A stretch of DNA of 64,000 nucleotides from Demequina activiva (GTDB lineage Bacteria > Actinomycetota > Actinomycetes > Actinomycetales > Demequinaceae). Of this stretch, positions 54,626-63,532 are shown piece after piece (the first letter of the stretch is position 1; each line of letters begins with the position of its first letter). Under the pieces are notes generated by a model that saw only the letters and a list, made by a program, of their open reading frames with translations, made no database searches and was not told the origin of the DNA. The DNA is taken from assembly GCF_016862815.1 (NCBI RefSeq), contig NZ_BONR01000006.1, positions 1-64,000 on the forward strand. Reading direction: 5' to 3'. The translations under genes were made by a program, and so were the position numbers.

Positions 54626-55855
54626 ATGGGATTCATCCAGGCTGCAGCAGGGGCGATCGGCGGCACGCTCGCCGACCAGTGGATCGACTTCCTGATCCCG
54701 CCGGACAACGTCCCTGCGACGGCGGTGATGTTCCCCGCGGTGCCCAAGGGACAGAACGCCGGTCGCGGCTCCAACGTCCGCGGCTCCGAGAACATCATCA
54801 CCGACGGCTCCAAGATCGTGGTGCCGGAGGGCATGGGTCTGCTCACCTTCCAGGACGGCCGGATCACGAACTTCGTGGGCGAGGCCGGCGGCTACATCTA
54901 CTCGAACGATGACCAGCAGGCGAAGTCGCTGTTCACCGGCGGCGGCATCTTCTCGTCGACGCTGCAGAGCTCCTGGGAGCGCTTCAAGTACGGCGGCCAG
55001 CCCGGTGCCCAGCACCTGGCCTTCTACGTCAACCTCAAGGAGGTGCCGAACAACCGGTTCGGCACCCAGGGACCCATCTACTGGGATGACCACTATCTGG
55101 GCACCCAGGCCGGCGCCGTCACACGGGGCTCCTACACGCTCAAGGTCGTGGACCCCATCCTGTTCGCGAAGTCCATCGTGCCCGCGGAGTACATCACCCA
55201 GAACGCCGGGATCTTCGACATCACGGCCGTCGACAACCCGGTATCCGAGCAGCTGTTCAACGAGGTCGTGGGATCGCTGTCGGCCGCGTTCTCTCGCTAC
55301 ACGAACGACGGCGAGCGCGGCAACCGGATCTCCAAGATCCAGGGCGACGCACTCGGCTTCGCGCGGTCGCTGTCCGAGGTGGTCGAGGAGCACTACAAGT
55401 GGACCCTCGAGCGGGGCATCACCATCCACGCCGCCGCGCTGCTGGCCATCGAGTACGACGCCCCCACAGCGAAGCTGCTGGAGGACGTGCAGAAGGCCGA
55501 TGCGCTCTCGGGTGGCCGTGGCGACTCGTTCCTGCGGCAGTCCGCCGCCCGCGGCATCCAGTCCGCTGGCGAGAACGGCGGCGGCGACGGCCTCGCCTTC
55601 ATGGGCATGGGCATGAACGCGGCCGGTGGCGCGCTCGGTGGCCTCATGCAGAACCAGCCTGGGCAGCAGCCGGTCCCGCAGCAGGGCATCGGTCAAGCAG
55701 GCTCTGGCCAGCAGGCCGCGCCGGCTCAGCAGGGCGGCGGGGGAGGCGGCGCGAGCGCCGCCGACCAGATCCGCGAGGCGAAGTCGATGCTGGACGAGGG
55801 CCTGATCACCCAGGAGGACTTCGACGCGCTCAAGCGCAAGGCTCTGGGCCTCTAG
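54626..55855 (+). CDS. SPFH/virion-core domain protein with SHOCT tail (YdjI-like)
   Basis: 409 residues: WIDFLIPPDNVPATAVMFPAVPKGQN at the start, IIVPEG-type SPFH core (SKIVVPEGMGLLTFQDGRI), YVNLKEVPNNRFGTQGPIYWDD, then a Gly/Gln-rich linker (about 320-375) and a SHOCT helix pair at the C-terminus (AADQIREAKSMLDEGLITQEDFDALKRKALGL spans the last 32 residues). It resembles Bacillus YdjI, found with PspA-type envelope-stress systems. RBS AGAGGGGG upstream. First gene of a three-gene operon. Confidence 0.85.
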   Translation: MGFIQAAAGAIGGTLADQWIDFLIPPDNVPATAVMFPAVPKGQNAGRGSNVRGSENIITDGSKIVVPEGMGLLTFQDGRITNFVGEAGGYIYSNDDQQAKSLFTGGGIFSSTLQSSWERFKYGGQPGAQHLAFYVNLKEVPNNRFGTQGPIYWDDHYLGTQAGAVTRGSYTLKVVDPILFAKSIVPAEYITQNAGIFDITAVDNPVSEQLFNEVVGSLSAAFSRYTNDGERGNRISKIQGDALGFARSLSEVVEEHYKWTLERGITIHAAALLAIEYDAPTAKLLEDVQKADALSGGRGDSFLRQSAARGIQSAGENGGGDGLAFMGMGMNAAGGALGGLMQNQPGQQPVPQQGIGQAGSGQQAAPAQQGGGGGGASAADQIREAKSMLDEGLITQEDFDALKRKALGL

Positions 55856-55876
55856 CCGCTGTTCCTCGGAGGACCC

Positions 55877-57136
55877 ATGACTGAGCCCACCAGCTCCCCG
55901 GGCTCGCCCGCGCCGCAGCCCCGCGGCGCCGGCGAGCCGCCCATCAGCGAGAACGCTGACCCGCGCCTGATCGACACGACCACCGGCCAGGCGCACGGCC
56001 ACGACGACTGCCCGCGGTGCGGCAGCACCGAGGTCAGCCGCAAGGGCAACACCATGAGCCTCATCTGCGGATTCTGTCGCTACGAATGGGTGGGGATGCG
56101 GCTCGAGGAGGCGCACGGTCTGGGTGAGGGCATCGGCGACCTCGCAGGGCGCGTGATGACGTCGGGAGCGACGGACATCACCAGCGCGGACACTCTCATC
56201 ACGATCAAGTGCACAGGCTGCGGGTCGGAGGTCGTGGTCGACACCGAACGCACGCTCGAGGCGCGCTGCCACTGGTGCCGCTCGATCCTGTCGATCAACG
56301 ACAAGATCCCCAACGGTGCTGTGCCGGACGGCATCCTGCCCTTCCACGTCACCAAGCAGGACGCGATGGCGCGCATCGGCGAGTTCGCGGGCAAGCGCAC
56401 GTTCTTCGCCCTCAAGAAGTTCCGCGAGGAGTTCAAGGCGGACAACGTGCTAGGCGTGTACCTGCCGTACATGACCGTCGACGGCAACGTCAACGCTCGC
56501 CTGCACGGGCAGGGAGAGGTGCTGACGCGCAAGTACACGGTCCAGACCGGCAAGAACTCGCGCACCACCTACTACGACGCGGACGTGTACGACGTGGTCC
56601 GCGACTTCGACCTGCACATCGACGACCTCATCGTCGAGTCCTCCGCGACGCGGTCGAACATCGACAATCGCTCGAACACGAACAACATCATCAACTCGCT
56701 GCTGCCGTTCGATGTCAAGAACATGGTGGCCTTCGACAGCAACTACCTGGGCGAGGCCTCCGCAGAGAAGCGGGACCTCAACATCGACGACGTCGCGCGC
56801 AAGGCGCACTCGCAGTTCCTCACCATGGCACGCGAGTCGATCCGTGATGACATCACAGGCTATGACCGCGGCGTGCGCTGGACGCATGAGGAGATGGACG
56901 TCCACGGCAGTCGGTGGGCGTCGTTGTTCCTGCCCATCTGGCTGTACAGCTACGCGGAGACGCAGGACGACGGCCAGGTGATGGTCCACTACATCGCCGT
57001 CAACGGTCGCCACGGGAACGTGATGGGCTCGGTTCCCATCAACAAGTCTCGCCTGTGGGGTGTGACGTTGCTGTCCACTGCACTGGCAGCGGCCGTGATG
57101 TGGCCCATGGCGTTCCTGGTGACGGTGGCGGCGTGA
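55877..57136 (+). CDS. TFIIB-type zinc-ribbon membrane protein (YdjG-like)
   Basis: 419 residues: zinc ribbon CPRCGSTEVSRKGNTM...CGFCRYEW (about 45-71), second zinc pair CTGCG...CHWCRS (about 113-138), then a long soluble domain (GILPFHVTKQDAMARIGEFAGKRTFFALKKF) and one C-terminal helix (WGVTLLSTALAAAVMWPMAFLV). Proteins of this type accompany YdjI-like SPFH proteins. It is 21 bp after that gene; the next gene overlaps its stop. Confidence 0.82.
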   Translation: MTEPTSSPGSPAPQPRGAGEPPISENADPRLIDTTTGQAHGHDDCPRCGSTEVSRKGNTMSLICGFCRYEWVGMRLEEAHGLGEGIGDLAGRVMTSGATDITSADTLITIKCTGCGSEVVVDTERTLEARCHWCRSILSINDKIPNGAVPDGILPFHVTKQDAMARIGEFAGKRTFFALKKFREEFKADNVLGVYLPYMTVDGNVNARLHGQGEVLTRKYTVQTGKNSRTTYYDADVYDVVRDFDLHIDDLIVESSATRSNIDNRSNTNNIINSLLPFDVKNMVAFDSNYLGEASAEKRDLNIDDVARKAHSQFLTMARESIRDDITGYDRGVRWTHEEMDVHGSRWASLFLPIWLYSYAETQDDGQVMVHYIAVNGRHGNVMGSVPINKSRLWGVTLLSTALAAAVMWPMAFLVTVAA

Positions 57137-57624
57137 TCGCGGCTCAGGTCCAGGGGAGCGCGGCCGTGGTCCTGGCCTCGGACGGCGAGGGCGGTGCCGC
57201 GCTGTTCGGACTGGTGCTGTTCGCAGCGCCGTTCGTGATCGGCTGGTTCGTCTACACGACGCTCTACCGCCGCTACCGCAATCAGAACGCGCGCTACCTG
57301 TTCGAGCACACCACCTCGGCCAAGCGCAGCAACCTTCAGCGGTGGGACACGTTCACGCGCGCCAAGAACCGCCAGCGCAGCTCGAAGATCGATGGGCGCA
57401 ACGACGATGAACCGCTGGAGCGCACGGCGCACTCGGTGGTGCGCGAGGCCATGGAGCCGCGGCAGGCTCAGGAGGAGCGCGTCGCCCAGGAGGCGCGCCT
57501 GGCGCAGGAGGCGCGCGAGGCGCAAGGGGCGCGCGAGGGCGCGCCTGAGCGACAGGCGGATGCGCCGCGCACCGAGCCGCCTACGCCCAGCGCCGGTGGC
57601 GGCCAGCAGGGGCCATCCGTCTGA
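57133..57624 (+). CDS. Single-span membrane protein of the SPFH cluster (YdjH-like position)
   Basis: 163 residues: one helix (ALFGLVLFAAPFVIGWFVYTTLY, about 24-46), then a charged cytoplasmic tail with AQEERVAQEARLAQEAREAQ repeats (about 105-135) and a Pro/Gly end. The GTG start overlaps the zinc-ribbon stop, so it belongs to the cluster. No enzymatic motif seen. The repeated QEAR segment is probably coiled coil. Confidence 0.75.
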   Translation: MIAAQVQGSAAVVLASDGEGGAALFGLVLFAAPFVIGWFVYTTLYRRYRNQNARYLFEHTTSAKRSNLQRWDTFTRAKNRQRSSKIDGRNDDEPLERTAHSVVREAMEPRQAQEERVAQEARLAQEAREAQGAREGAPERQADAPRTEPPTPSAGGGQQGPSV

Positions 57625-57649
57625 CCTGGTCATTGACCGTGCGCCCACC

Positions 57650-57655
57650 TACGCT
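57650..57655 (+). promoter_or_regulatory. -10 hexamer of the 57662 gene (leaderless)
   Basis: TACGCT, 6 nt before the ATG at 57662; it favours that ATG over the one 3 bp upstream. Confidence 0.5.
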
Positions 57656-57661
57656 GGGATG

Positions 57662-58213
57662 ATGAGCGACGACACCCAGACCAGCAGGCCCTACGGCGGC
57701 AACACCCGAGCGGCGTGGCTCGCGACGGCCACCGGGATACCCATCTACGTGATCCTGAGCGCGGTGGTGTGGGGCCCTGGCGTGGCGCTGTATGCGGCGA
57801 TCGCCGACGAGCCGGGCGCGACGGTCGACTCCGCAGCACTGGCCGTGATCGCCGCGGTGGGCATCCTCATCGCTGTGGTGGGCATCGCGTTCGTGGCACA
57901 CACCGTGGGCCGCGTGGTCTTCGCCCGCACCAACGACCAGGAGCTGGGCAAGGCGGCGGTCGCCTTCGGAGCGATGGCCGCTGTCCTGGCCGTGGTCCCC
58001 GTGGTGCTCATCGCCATGGGCCAGGACGATCCCTGGGCTGCCGCGGCCGCATCCGTGGTCATCATCCTCTTCCCGTGCGCGCTCACGTCCGCCGCGACAC
58101 GCGCCCTGCTGCCCTCGGTCGATCGCTTCGCGGCGTTGAGGACGGCCGTGATCGTGCTGCTGGTGCTTGCGGTGATCGCCGTGGTGGTGTTCACCTTCTA
58201 CGCGTTCGTGTAG
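57662..58213 (+). CDS. Membrane protein of unknown function
   Basis: 183 residues with about five helices (ATGIPIYVILSAVVWGPGVALY; LAVIAAVGILIAVVGIAFVA; AAVLAVVPVVLIAMG; AAASVVIILFPCALTSA; LRTAVIVLLVLAVIAVVVFTFYAFV). No family recognised. It has its own leaderless promoter after the SPFH cluster and ends at a strong hairpin. Confidence 0.75.
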   Translation: MSDDTQTSRPYGGNTRAAWLATATGIPIYVILSAVVWGPGVALYAAIADEPGATVDSAALAVIAAVGILIAVVGIAFVAHTVGRVVFARTNDQELGKAAVAFGAMAAVLAVVPVVLIAMGQDDPWAAAAASVVIILFPCALTSAATRALLPSVDRFAALRTAVIVLLVLAVIAVVVFTFYAFV

Positions 58214-58248
58214 CCGCGCCGCGACGGGGCTCGGCCCCGATAAGCAGA

Positions 58249-58281
58249 AGCGGCGGCCACCCCCGTGGGATGGCCGCCGCT
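58249..58281. terminator. Bidirectional terminator between the 57662 gene and csbD
   Basis: AGCGGCGGCCA (58249-58259) pairs perfectly with TGGCCGCCGCT (58271-58281), between converging genes. Confidence 0.82.
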
Positions 58282-58313
58282 GAGCTGCGGTGAGAGCGCC
58301 TGAGCGCCCCCCG

Positions 58314-58517
58314 TCACTTGTCGCGGTCAGTTGCCTCGTTGTACTTCTCCGCGACGGCGTCCTTCGCGTCCTCGACCTTGTCCTTGGCGTCTGCCTTGGT
58401 CTGGTCCCACTTGCCCTCGGCCTCAAGCTGCTCGTCGTCCGTCGCCTTGCCTGCGCCTTCCTTCATCTTGCCCTTGGCGTCCTCGGCGGCGTTGTCCAAA
58501 CGGTCTGAACCACTCAT
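58314..58517 (-). CDS. CsbD-like stress protein
   Basis: 67 residues: MSGSDRLDNAAEDAKGKMKE then GAGKATDDEQLEAEGKWDQTKADAKDKVEDAKDAV, the CsbD pattern of charged Ala/Lys/Glu/Asp repeats. CsbD proteins accumulate in general stress. AGGAG lies before the ATG at 58517. Confidence 0.9.
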   Translation of the reverse strand: MSGSDRLDNAAEDAKGKMKEGAGKATDDEQLEAEGKWDQTKADAKDKVEDAKDAVAEKYNEATDRDK

Positions 58518-58602
58518 GGCTCTGCTCCTTCTCCTAGGGGTGTCCTGCACCCACGAGAACGCCAAGGGGGCGTCCCCACATTCCGAGGCAGCGGCGAACC
58601 GT

Positions 58603-59460
58603 TCAGTCCCGTGCCAGCAAAAACGCGATGCAGGCGGGAAGCGCGGAGGCGATGTCCAGCGCGGCGACCGGTCCGCCGGCGCCGGCCCGCTCAGCAGCCC
58701 GGGCGTGGATCCACGCCGCCCCTGCTCCCGCATCGGCCGCCGTCAGACCCGCCGCCAGCAGCGTGCCGGCAATCCCGGCGAGCACGTCGCCGGCGCCGGC
58801 CGTCGCCAGCCATGCAGGGGCCTCGGGGAGCTCGATGAGCAGCCCACCGGGCGAGGCGACGATGGTGCGCGCGCCCTTGAGGAGCACGGTCGCGCGAGCA
58901 GTCTCCGCGAGCAGCCGAGCATGGCCAGCACGGTCGGCCGCGATGTCCATGACGGTGACGTCGTGGCGCAGCGCCTGCAGGGTGCGCATGAGCTCCTCGG
59001 CATGCGGAGTCAGCAGGACCCGATCCGCAGCCGTCTCGCGCGACCCCGACGCGCGCGAGCGAGCGACGGCCTCGAGCCCGCCGGCGTCGACCACCATGGG
59101 CGCTCCCGAGGCCATGACCGCGCCGATCGCGGCGTCCTGCTCGGGGTAGTCCGCCACGCCTGGGCCCACGACCCACGCCTGTGCGCGCGGCAGCGACTCG
59201 GCCGCGTCGCCAGGATCGTGCACCACGCACTCGGGACGGAGGCTGAGCACCAGGTCCTGGGCGCGCCGCGGTCCCACGTACCTGACCATGCCGGCGCCGG
59301 AACGGACCGCTCCTGAGGTGACGAGCGCGGCCGCGCCCGGGTAGGCGTCGGACCCGGCGACCACCCCCACCACGCCGCGCGAGTACTTGTCGTCGGACTC
59401 CGTGGGCACGGGCCAGCGCTCGCGCACGTGCCGCGCAGACCATGTCGTGGGCTCAGTCAC
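58603..59460 (-). CDS. nnrD: ADP-dependent NAD(P)H-hydrate dehydratase
   Basis: 285 residues: RGVVGVVAGSDAYPGAAALVTSGAVRSGAGMVRY (about 28-61), PMVVDAGGLEAVA, VLLTPHAEELMRTL and the ribokinase-like TAGAGDVLAGIAGTLLAAG (about 228-246). It repairs hydrated NAD(P)H. It stands apart from its partner nnrE at 60063, with def between. GTG start. Confidence 0.93.
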   Translation of the reverse strand: MTEPTTWSARHVRERWPVPTESDDKYSRGVVGVVAGSDAYPGAAALVTSGAVRSGAGMVRYVGPRRAQDLVLSLRPECVVHDPGDAAESLPRAQAWVVGPGVADYPEQDAAIGAVMASGAPMVVDAGGLEAVARSRASGSRETAADRVLLTPHAEELMRTLQALRHDVTVMDIAADRAGHARLLAETARATVLLKGARTIVASPGGLLIELPEAPAWLATAGAGDVLAGIAGTLLAAGLTAADAGAGAAWIHARAAERAGAGGPVAALDIASALPACIAFLLARD

Positions 59461-59534
59461 CTTCCCAGGGTGTCACAGCGGGACTGCGGTTCCGAGGATT
59501 GACCAGCCACGATGGAGCGGGCGTCGTGCCGTGA

Positions 59535-59540
59535 GACAAT
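59535..59540 (+). promoter_or_regulatory. -10-like hexamer of def (leaderless)
   Basis: GACAAT, 7 nt before the ATG at 59548. Confidence 0.4.
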
Positions 59541-59547
59541 GCCGGGC

Positions 59548-60048
59548 ATGGCCATGCGTGAGATCCGGACCACCGGCGACCCCGTCCTGCGCACCGTGTG
59601 CGAACCCATCACCACCACCGACGACCGTGTCCGCACGCTCGTCGAGGACCTGCTCGAGACCGTCGACCACGACGGGCGCGCGGGTCTCGCGGCGAATCAG
59701 ATCGGGGTGAGCCTGAGGGCCTTCTCCTGGAACATCGACGGCGACATCGGCTACATCCTCAACCCGGAGATCGTCGAGCGCTCCGAGGAGCTCCAGGAGC
59801 TGGGGGACGAGGGATGCCTGTCCGTCCCCGGGCTGTGGTACCCGTGCGAGCGTCCCGCCTACTCCCGTGCCGTGGGCACGGACCTCGACGGTAACGAGGT
59901 GGTGGTCGAGGGCGAGGAGATCTGGGCCCGGCTCATCAACCACGAGGTCGACCACCTCGACGGCAAGCTCTACCTCGACCGCCTGGCCCGCGACGTCCGC
60001 AAGCGAGCGATGCGGGAGCTGCGCGAGTCGCTCGAGGCGGCGCAGTAG
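59548..60048 (+). CDS. def: Peptide deformylase
   Basis: 166 residues with all three motifs: [21 protein letters not shown] (Cys metal ligand) and [17 protein letters not shown] (HExxH-like: HEVDH). It removes the formyl group from new proteins. The ATG at 59548 ([14 protein letters not shown]) is chosen over in-frame ATGs upstream because of the leaderless hexamer. It converges on nnrE with a 14-bp gap. Confidence 0.94.
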   Translation: MAMREIRTTGDPVLRTVCEPITTTDDRVRTLVEDLLETVDHDGRAGLAANQIGVSLRAFSWNIDGDIGYILNPEIVERSEELQELGDEGCLSVPGLWYPCERPAYSRAVGTDLDGNEVVVEGEEIWARLINHEVDHLDGKLYLDRLARDVRKRAMRELRESLEAAQ

Positions 60049-60062
60049 CCCCTGGTGCGCCT

Positions 60063-60704
60063 TCAGCGTCGGGGCACGCCCACGTCCGCGATCACCACGC
60101 GTCCAGCCGACGAGCGCGCAGGCTCGGTCACGAGGCACGGCTTGGCCGCGGTGAAGGTCACGGTGGCGTCCGCCTTCACGTGAGGTCCGTCGATCGCACC
60201 GTCGTCGACGCCCACGCCGCTCGGAACGTCGACCGCCAGCACGGCCGCTGTGTGCGGGATCGCGGCCACGAGCGTCGAGGCCGGCTCGCGCAGCCCGGGC
60301 CGCCCGCCGATCCCCACGATCCCGTCGATGACCAGATCCGCGCTCACGACTGCAGCGGAGGCTGACGAGGGATCCGTGCGTGCGTCGACGACCGATGCGC
60401 CGGCCGCCTGCGCCTCTCCCAGGCCCTGCTCGTGCCCGCTCGATCCCACCAGCGCCACCGTGACCTCCGCCCCCCGGTAGTGGAGGCGCGCACCCGCCAG
60501 CATGGCGTCGCCACCGTTCGCGCCGGATCCCGCCAGCACGGCCACGCGCGCACCGCGGATGCGTCCCGTGCGCTCCGCCAGCATCGCCTCTGCCTCCGCC
60601 GCCACCGCATCGGCCGCGCGTGCCATCAGCGTGCGCTCGGAGACCGTTCGCATCGCCCGAGCCTCCGCATCGCGGGTCTGCTGGACCGTCATCACCGTGG
60701 CCAT
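60063..60704 (-). CDS. nnrE: NAD(P)H-hydrate epimerase
   Basis: 213 residues: QQTRDAEARAM at the start, VAVLAGSGANGGDAMLAGARL (the YjeF-N GxGNNGGDG site, here GANGGDA), VIDGIVGIGGRPGLREP and VLAVDVPSGVGVDDG. It epimerises hydrated NAD(P)H for NnrD. The ATG at 60704 gives MATVMTVQQTRD; an ATG at 60692 is also possible. The usual fusion of both domains is split here. Confidence 0.9.
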   Translation of the reverse strand: MATVMTVQQTRDAEARAMRTVSERTLMARAADAVAAEAEAMLAERTGRIRGARVAVLAGSGANGGDAMLAGARLHYRGAEVTVALVGSSGHEQGLGEAQAAGASVVDARTDPSSASAAVVSADLVIDGIVGIGGRPGLREPASTLVAAIPHTAAVLAVDVPSGVGVDDGAIDGPHVKADATVTFTAAKPCLVTEPARSSAGRVVIADVGVPRR

Positions 60705-60840
60705 GGGCCCAGGTTTCCACACGCCGGGGCGGCACGCTGGCGCATCGCCGCAGGATGAGGCACCATAGACACACACCCGGGCAGTCGGGAGTTCCTTCGA
60801 GGTCGTAGGGGAAGACGCACCTCAACAGGAAGGAAGAGTC

Positions 60841-61338
60841 ATGGCTGCCATCACCCGCGGTGTTCTCTTCGTGCACTCAGCCACGCGCGCCATGTGCCCG
60901 CACATCGAGTGGGCGGCTCAGTCTGTGCTGGGTCCGCGCGCCTCCTTCGAGTGGACGGACCAGCCCGCAGGCACGGCGCTGTATCGCGCCGAGGTCGCCT
61001 GGCAGGGCACTCCTGGCACCGGTGCACGCCTCGCCTCGGCGCTGCGAGGCTGGGAGCACGTGCGCTACGAGGTGACCGAGGACCCGTCCTTCGGCTCGGA
61101 CGGCGGCCGATGGTCGCACACCCCGTCGCTGGGAATCTTCCACGCCGTCACGGACGTTCACGGCAACATCGTGGTGCCCGAGGACCGCATCCGCGCAGTC
61201 CTCGAGTCCGGCGCCTCGGTCACCGAGTTCAAGCGCGCGATGGACCTCGCTCTGGGCGCGGCGTGGGACGAGGAGCTCGAGCCGTTCCGCTACGCCGGCT
61301 CCGGTGCTCCGGTACGGTGGCTCCACCGCGTCGGCTGA
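60841..61338 (+). CDS. DUF3145 domain protein
   Basis: 165 residues: TRGVLFVHSATRAMCPHIEWAAQSVLG at the start, AVAWQGTPGTGA-type core (RAEVAWQGTPGTGARLASALRGW) and WSHTPSLGIFHAVTDVHGNIVVPEDRIR. This actinobacteria-restricted family of unknown function normally sits next to the fabD-fabH-acpP-fabF genes, as here. AGGAAGGAAG precedes the ATG. The 136-bp gap before it carries no second gene. Confidence 0.92.
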   Translation: MAAITRGVLFVHSATRAMCPHIEWAAQSVLGPRASFEWTDQPAGTALYRAEVAWQGTPGTGARLASALRGWEHVRYEVTEDPSFGSDGGRWSHTPSLGIFHAVTDVHGNIVVPEDRIRAVLESGASVTEFKRAMDLALGAAWDEELEPFRYAGSGAPVRWLHRVG

Positions 61339-61395
61339 CCAGCGCGGAGGAGGATCCGCCGCGGAAACGCCCAGCGGCGCACGAGGAGTGGACAC

Positions 61396-61761
61396 ATGCA
61401 GGAGCTGACCCGAGACGAGGCGCTGACCCTCCAGGCGATGGAGGAGGCCATGTGGCGGCCGGAGACGCGCTTCGACCCGCGCTACATGGATGCCGTGCTG
61501 GCGGAGAACTTCTCGGAGATCGGCCGCTCGGGACGCGCGTTCACCCGTGAGGACACCCTGGATCTCCAGCCCGTCGAGATCGACATCCAGCTGCCGCTGA
61601 TGGACTTCACCGCCGTCGCGATCTGCGAGGACGTGGCACTCGTGCGCTACACGTCAGTGCCGTCGCGGGCATCGCGCGGAGCGACGCACCGCAGCAGCGT
61701 GTGGGTCAACGACGGCCGCTGGCGGCTGCGATTCCACCAGGCGACGCCCACAGACCTCTGA
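61396..61761 (+). CDS. DUF4440/NTF2-like protein
   Basis: 121 residues: LTLQAMEEAMWRPETRFDPRYMDAVLAENFSEIGRSGRAFTRE, FTAVAICEDVALVRYTS and HRSSVWVNDGRWRLRFHQATPT, the NTF2-like DUF4440 pattern. Function unknown. It lies 57 bp after the DUF3145 gene and converges on fabF. Confidence 0.85.
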   Translation: MQELTRDEALTLQAMEEAMWRPETRFDPRYMDAVLAENFSEIGRSGRAFTREDTLDLQPVEIDIQLPLMDFTAVAICEDVALVRYTSVPSRASRGATHRSSVWVNDGRWRLRFHQATPTDL

Positions 61762-61863
61762 GGGGAGCCGCGCACGGCCTCACCCCGCATCAGCCGTCAC
61801 GCGACACGCCAGCACGCGACCGGTGCTCGTGGGACGCAGGCGACGCGAGAGCGTGGACCGTGG

Positions 61864-61895
61864 CCCCACGGTCCTCACATGTCACGGCCGTGGGG
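61864..61895. terminator. Hairpin between the DUF4440 gene and fabF
   Basis: CCCCACGG (61864-61871) pairs with CCGTGGGG (61888-61895), 16-nt loop, between converging genes. Confidence 0.5.
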
Positions 61896-61913
61896 AGGGC
61901 GACTCGCCACCCT

Positions 61914-61927
61914 GGCCGATGCGCGGT
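61914..61927 (+). repeat. Copy 5 (13/14) of the intergenic 14-mer
   Basis: GGCCGATGCGCGGT directly abuts the fabF stop codon at 61928. It is the only non-promoter copy. Confidence 0.7.
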
Positions 61928-63166
61928 CTAGGCGTTCGTGAAGACCAGGGCGACGTTGTGCCCGCCGAACCCGAAGCTGTTGTTGATCGCGGCCACGTCG
62001 CCGTCCGAGGGCAGCGCGCGCGGGGAGTCGCGAACGAGGTCGACCTCGAGCTCGGGGTCGGGCGACGTCACGTTGATGGTGGGCGGTGCCGTGCGCGTCT
62101 CGAGCGCCTTGATCGTGAACACCGACTCCAGTGCGCCCGCACCACCCAGGAGGTGGCCCGTCATCGACTTGGTGGCGCTCAGCAGCACGTTCTCGGCGTG
62201 CGCGCCCAGCAGCCCGCGGATCGCGCGCGCCTCGATCATGTCGCCCACCGGGGTCGAGGTGGCGTGAGCGTTGACGTGCGAGACATCGGTCACGGTCAGG
62301 CCAGCCATCTCGAGCGCCTGTGCCATGGCGCGAGTCTGGCCCTTGCCCTCCGGCTCGGGCGCGGCGATGTGGTGGCCGTCCGCCGTGCGGCCGAGTCCCA
62401 CCAGGTGTGCGTACACGCGTGCACCCCGCGCCGCGGCGTGCTCGGCCGACTCGAGCACGACGATCCCCGCACCCTCTCCCAGCACGAAGCCATCGCGCTC
62501 GGTGTCGTACGGACGCGACGCTCCAGCGGGGTCATCATTGCGCTTGGACAGTGCGGCCATGGCGGCGAATGAGGAGATCGGCAGCGGGTGGATGGCTGCC
62601 TCGGTGCCGCCGCACACGACCACGTCCGCGCGGCCCTGCTGGATCATCTCGTAGCCCATGGCGATCGCCTCCGCGCCGGAGGCGCATGCGGAGACGGGCG
62701 CGTGCGCACCGGCGCGAGCGGTGAGCTCGAGCGACACGTACGCGGCGGGGGAGTTGGGCATGAGCATCGGCACCGTCATGGGGAGGACGCGCCCGGCGCC
62801 CTTCTCCTTCATGGTGTCCCACGCGCTCAGCAGCGTCCAGACCCCGCCGATGCCCGAGGAGACCACGGCGCCCAGGCGCTCGGGGTCCACCTCGGGCGAG
62901 CCGGCGTCGGCCCATGCCTCGCGCGTGGCCACGATCGCCATCTGGGCGGACGGGTCCATGCGCTTGGTCTCGGGACGAGACAGCACCTCCGACGTGGGCA
63001 CCACCAGCTGACCGGCGAAGTTCACGGCCATGCCGTAGGTCTCCGCCCAGTCGTTGTCGAGCGTCCGCACGCCAGAGCGGCCGGCGAGTGCGGCCTCCCA
63101 GGTGCTGTCCACGTCCCCGCCGAGCGGGTTGGTGGTTCCGAGTCCGGTGACGACGACTGTGGTCAT
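61928..63166 (-). CDS. fabF: 3-oxoacyl-ACP synthase II
   Basis: 412 residues: VVVTGLGTTNPLGGDV, active-site Cys in APVSACASGAEAIAMG (about 163), His in NAHATSTPVGD (about 300) and KSMTGHLLGGAGALE (about 331-345). It extends fatty-acyl chains (type II synthase). Gene order fabH-acpP-fabF, read on the reverse strand, then DUF3145 is standard in actinobacteria. Confidence 0.96.
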   Translation of the reverse strand: MTTVVVTGLGTTNPLGGDVDSTWEAALAGRSGVRTLDNDWAETYGMAVNFAGQLVVPTSEVLSRPETKRMDPSAQMAIVATREAWADAGSPEVDPERLGAVVSSGIGGVWTLLSAWDTMKEKGAGRVLPMTVPMLMPNSPAAYVSLELTARAGAHAPVSACASGAEAIAMGYEMIQQGRADVVVCGGTEAAIHPLPISSFAAMAALSKRNDDPAGASRPYDTERDGFVLGEGAGIVVLESAEHAAARGARVYAHLVGLGRTADGHHIAAPEPEGKGQTRAMAQALEMAGLTVTDVSHVNAHATSTPVGDMIEARAIRGLLGAHAENVLLSATKSMTGHLLGGAGALESVFTIKALETRTAPPTINVTSPDPELEVDLVRDSPRALPSDGDVAAINNSFGFGGHNVALVFTNA

Positions 63167-63209
63167 GTGATGCTCCTGATGGGGGTGGTGCGGAAACTGC
63201 GGGAAGGGG

Positions 63210-63455
63210 TCAGCCCTGTGCGCCGGCGATGTAGTCGACGGCGTCGCCCACGGTGGTCAGGTCCTTGACCTTCTCGTCGGGGATGCGCACGTCGAACTTC
63301 TCCTCGGCGAGGGTGACGATGGTCATCATCGACAGCGAGTCGATGTCGAGGTCGTCGGTGAACGACTTGTCGAGCTGGACCTCGGCGGTCTCGAGGCCGG
63401 TCTCCTCGGCGACGATCTCTGCAAGGCCGGCGAGGATCTCGTTCTTGTCTGCCAT
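63210..63455 (-). CDS. acpP: Acyl carrier protein
   Basis: 81 residues with the phosphopantetheine serine in DDLDIDSLSMMTIV (about Ser41). AAGGAGAG lies before the ATG at 63455. It carries the growing acyl chain for FabH and FabF, whose genes flank it. Confidence 0.96.
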   Translation of the reverse strand: MADKNEILAGLAEIVAEETGLETAEVQLDKSFTDDLDIDSLSMMTIVTLAEEKFDVRIPDEKVKDLTTVGDAVDYIAGAQG

Positions 63456-63532
63456 GTTTCTCTCCTTGTGGTGGTGATGCGGGGGCATCGGGTTCGTGGT
63501 TGACCTCTGGAACTCTAGTAGCGGCCAGCGTC

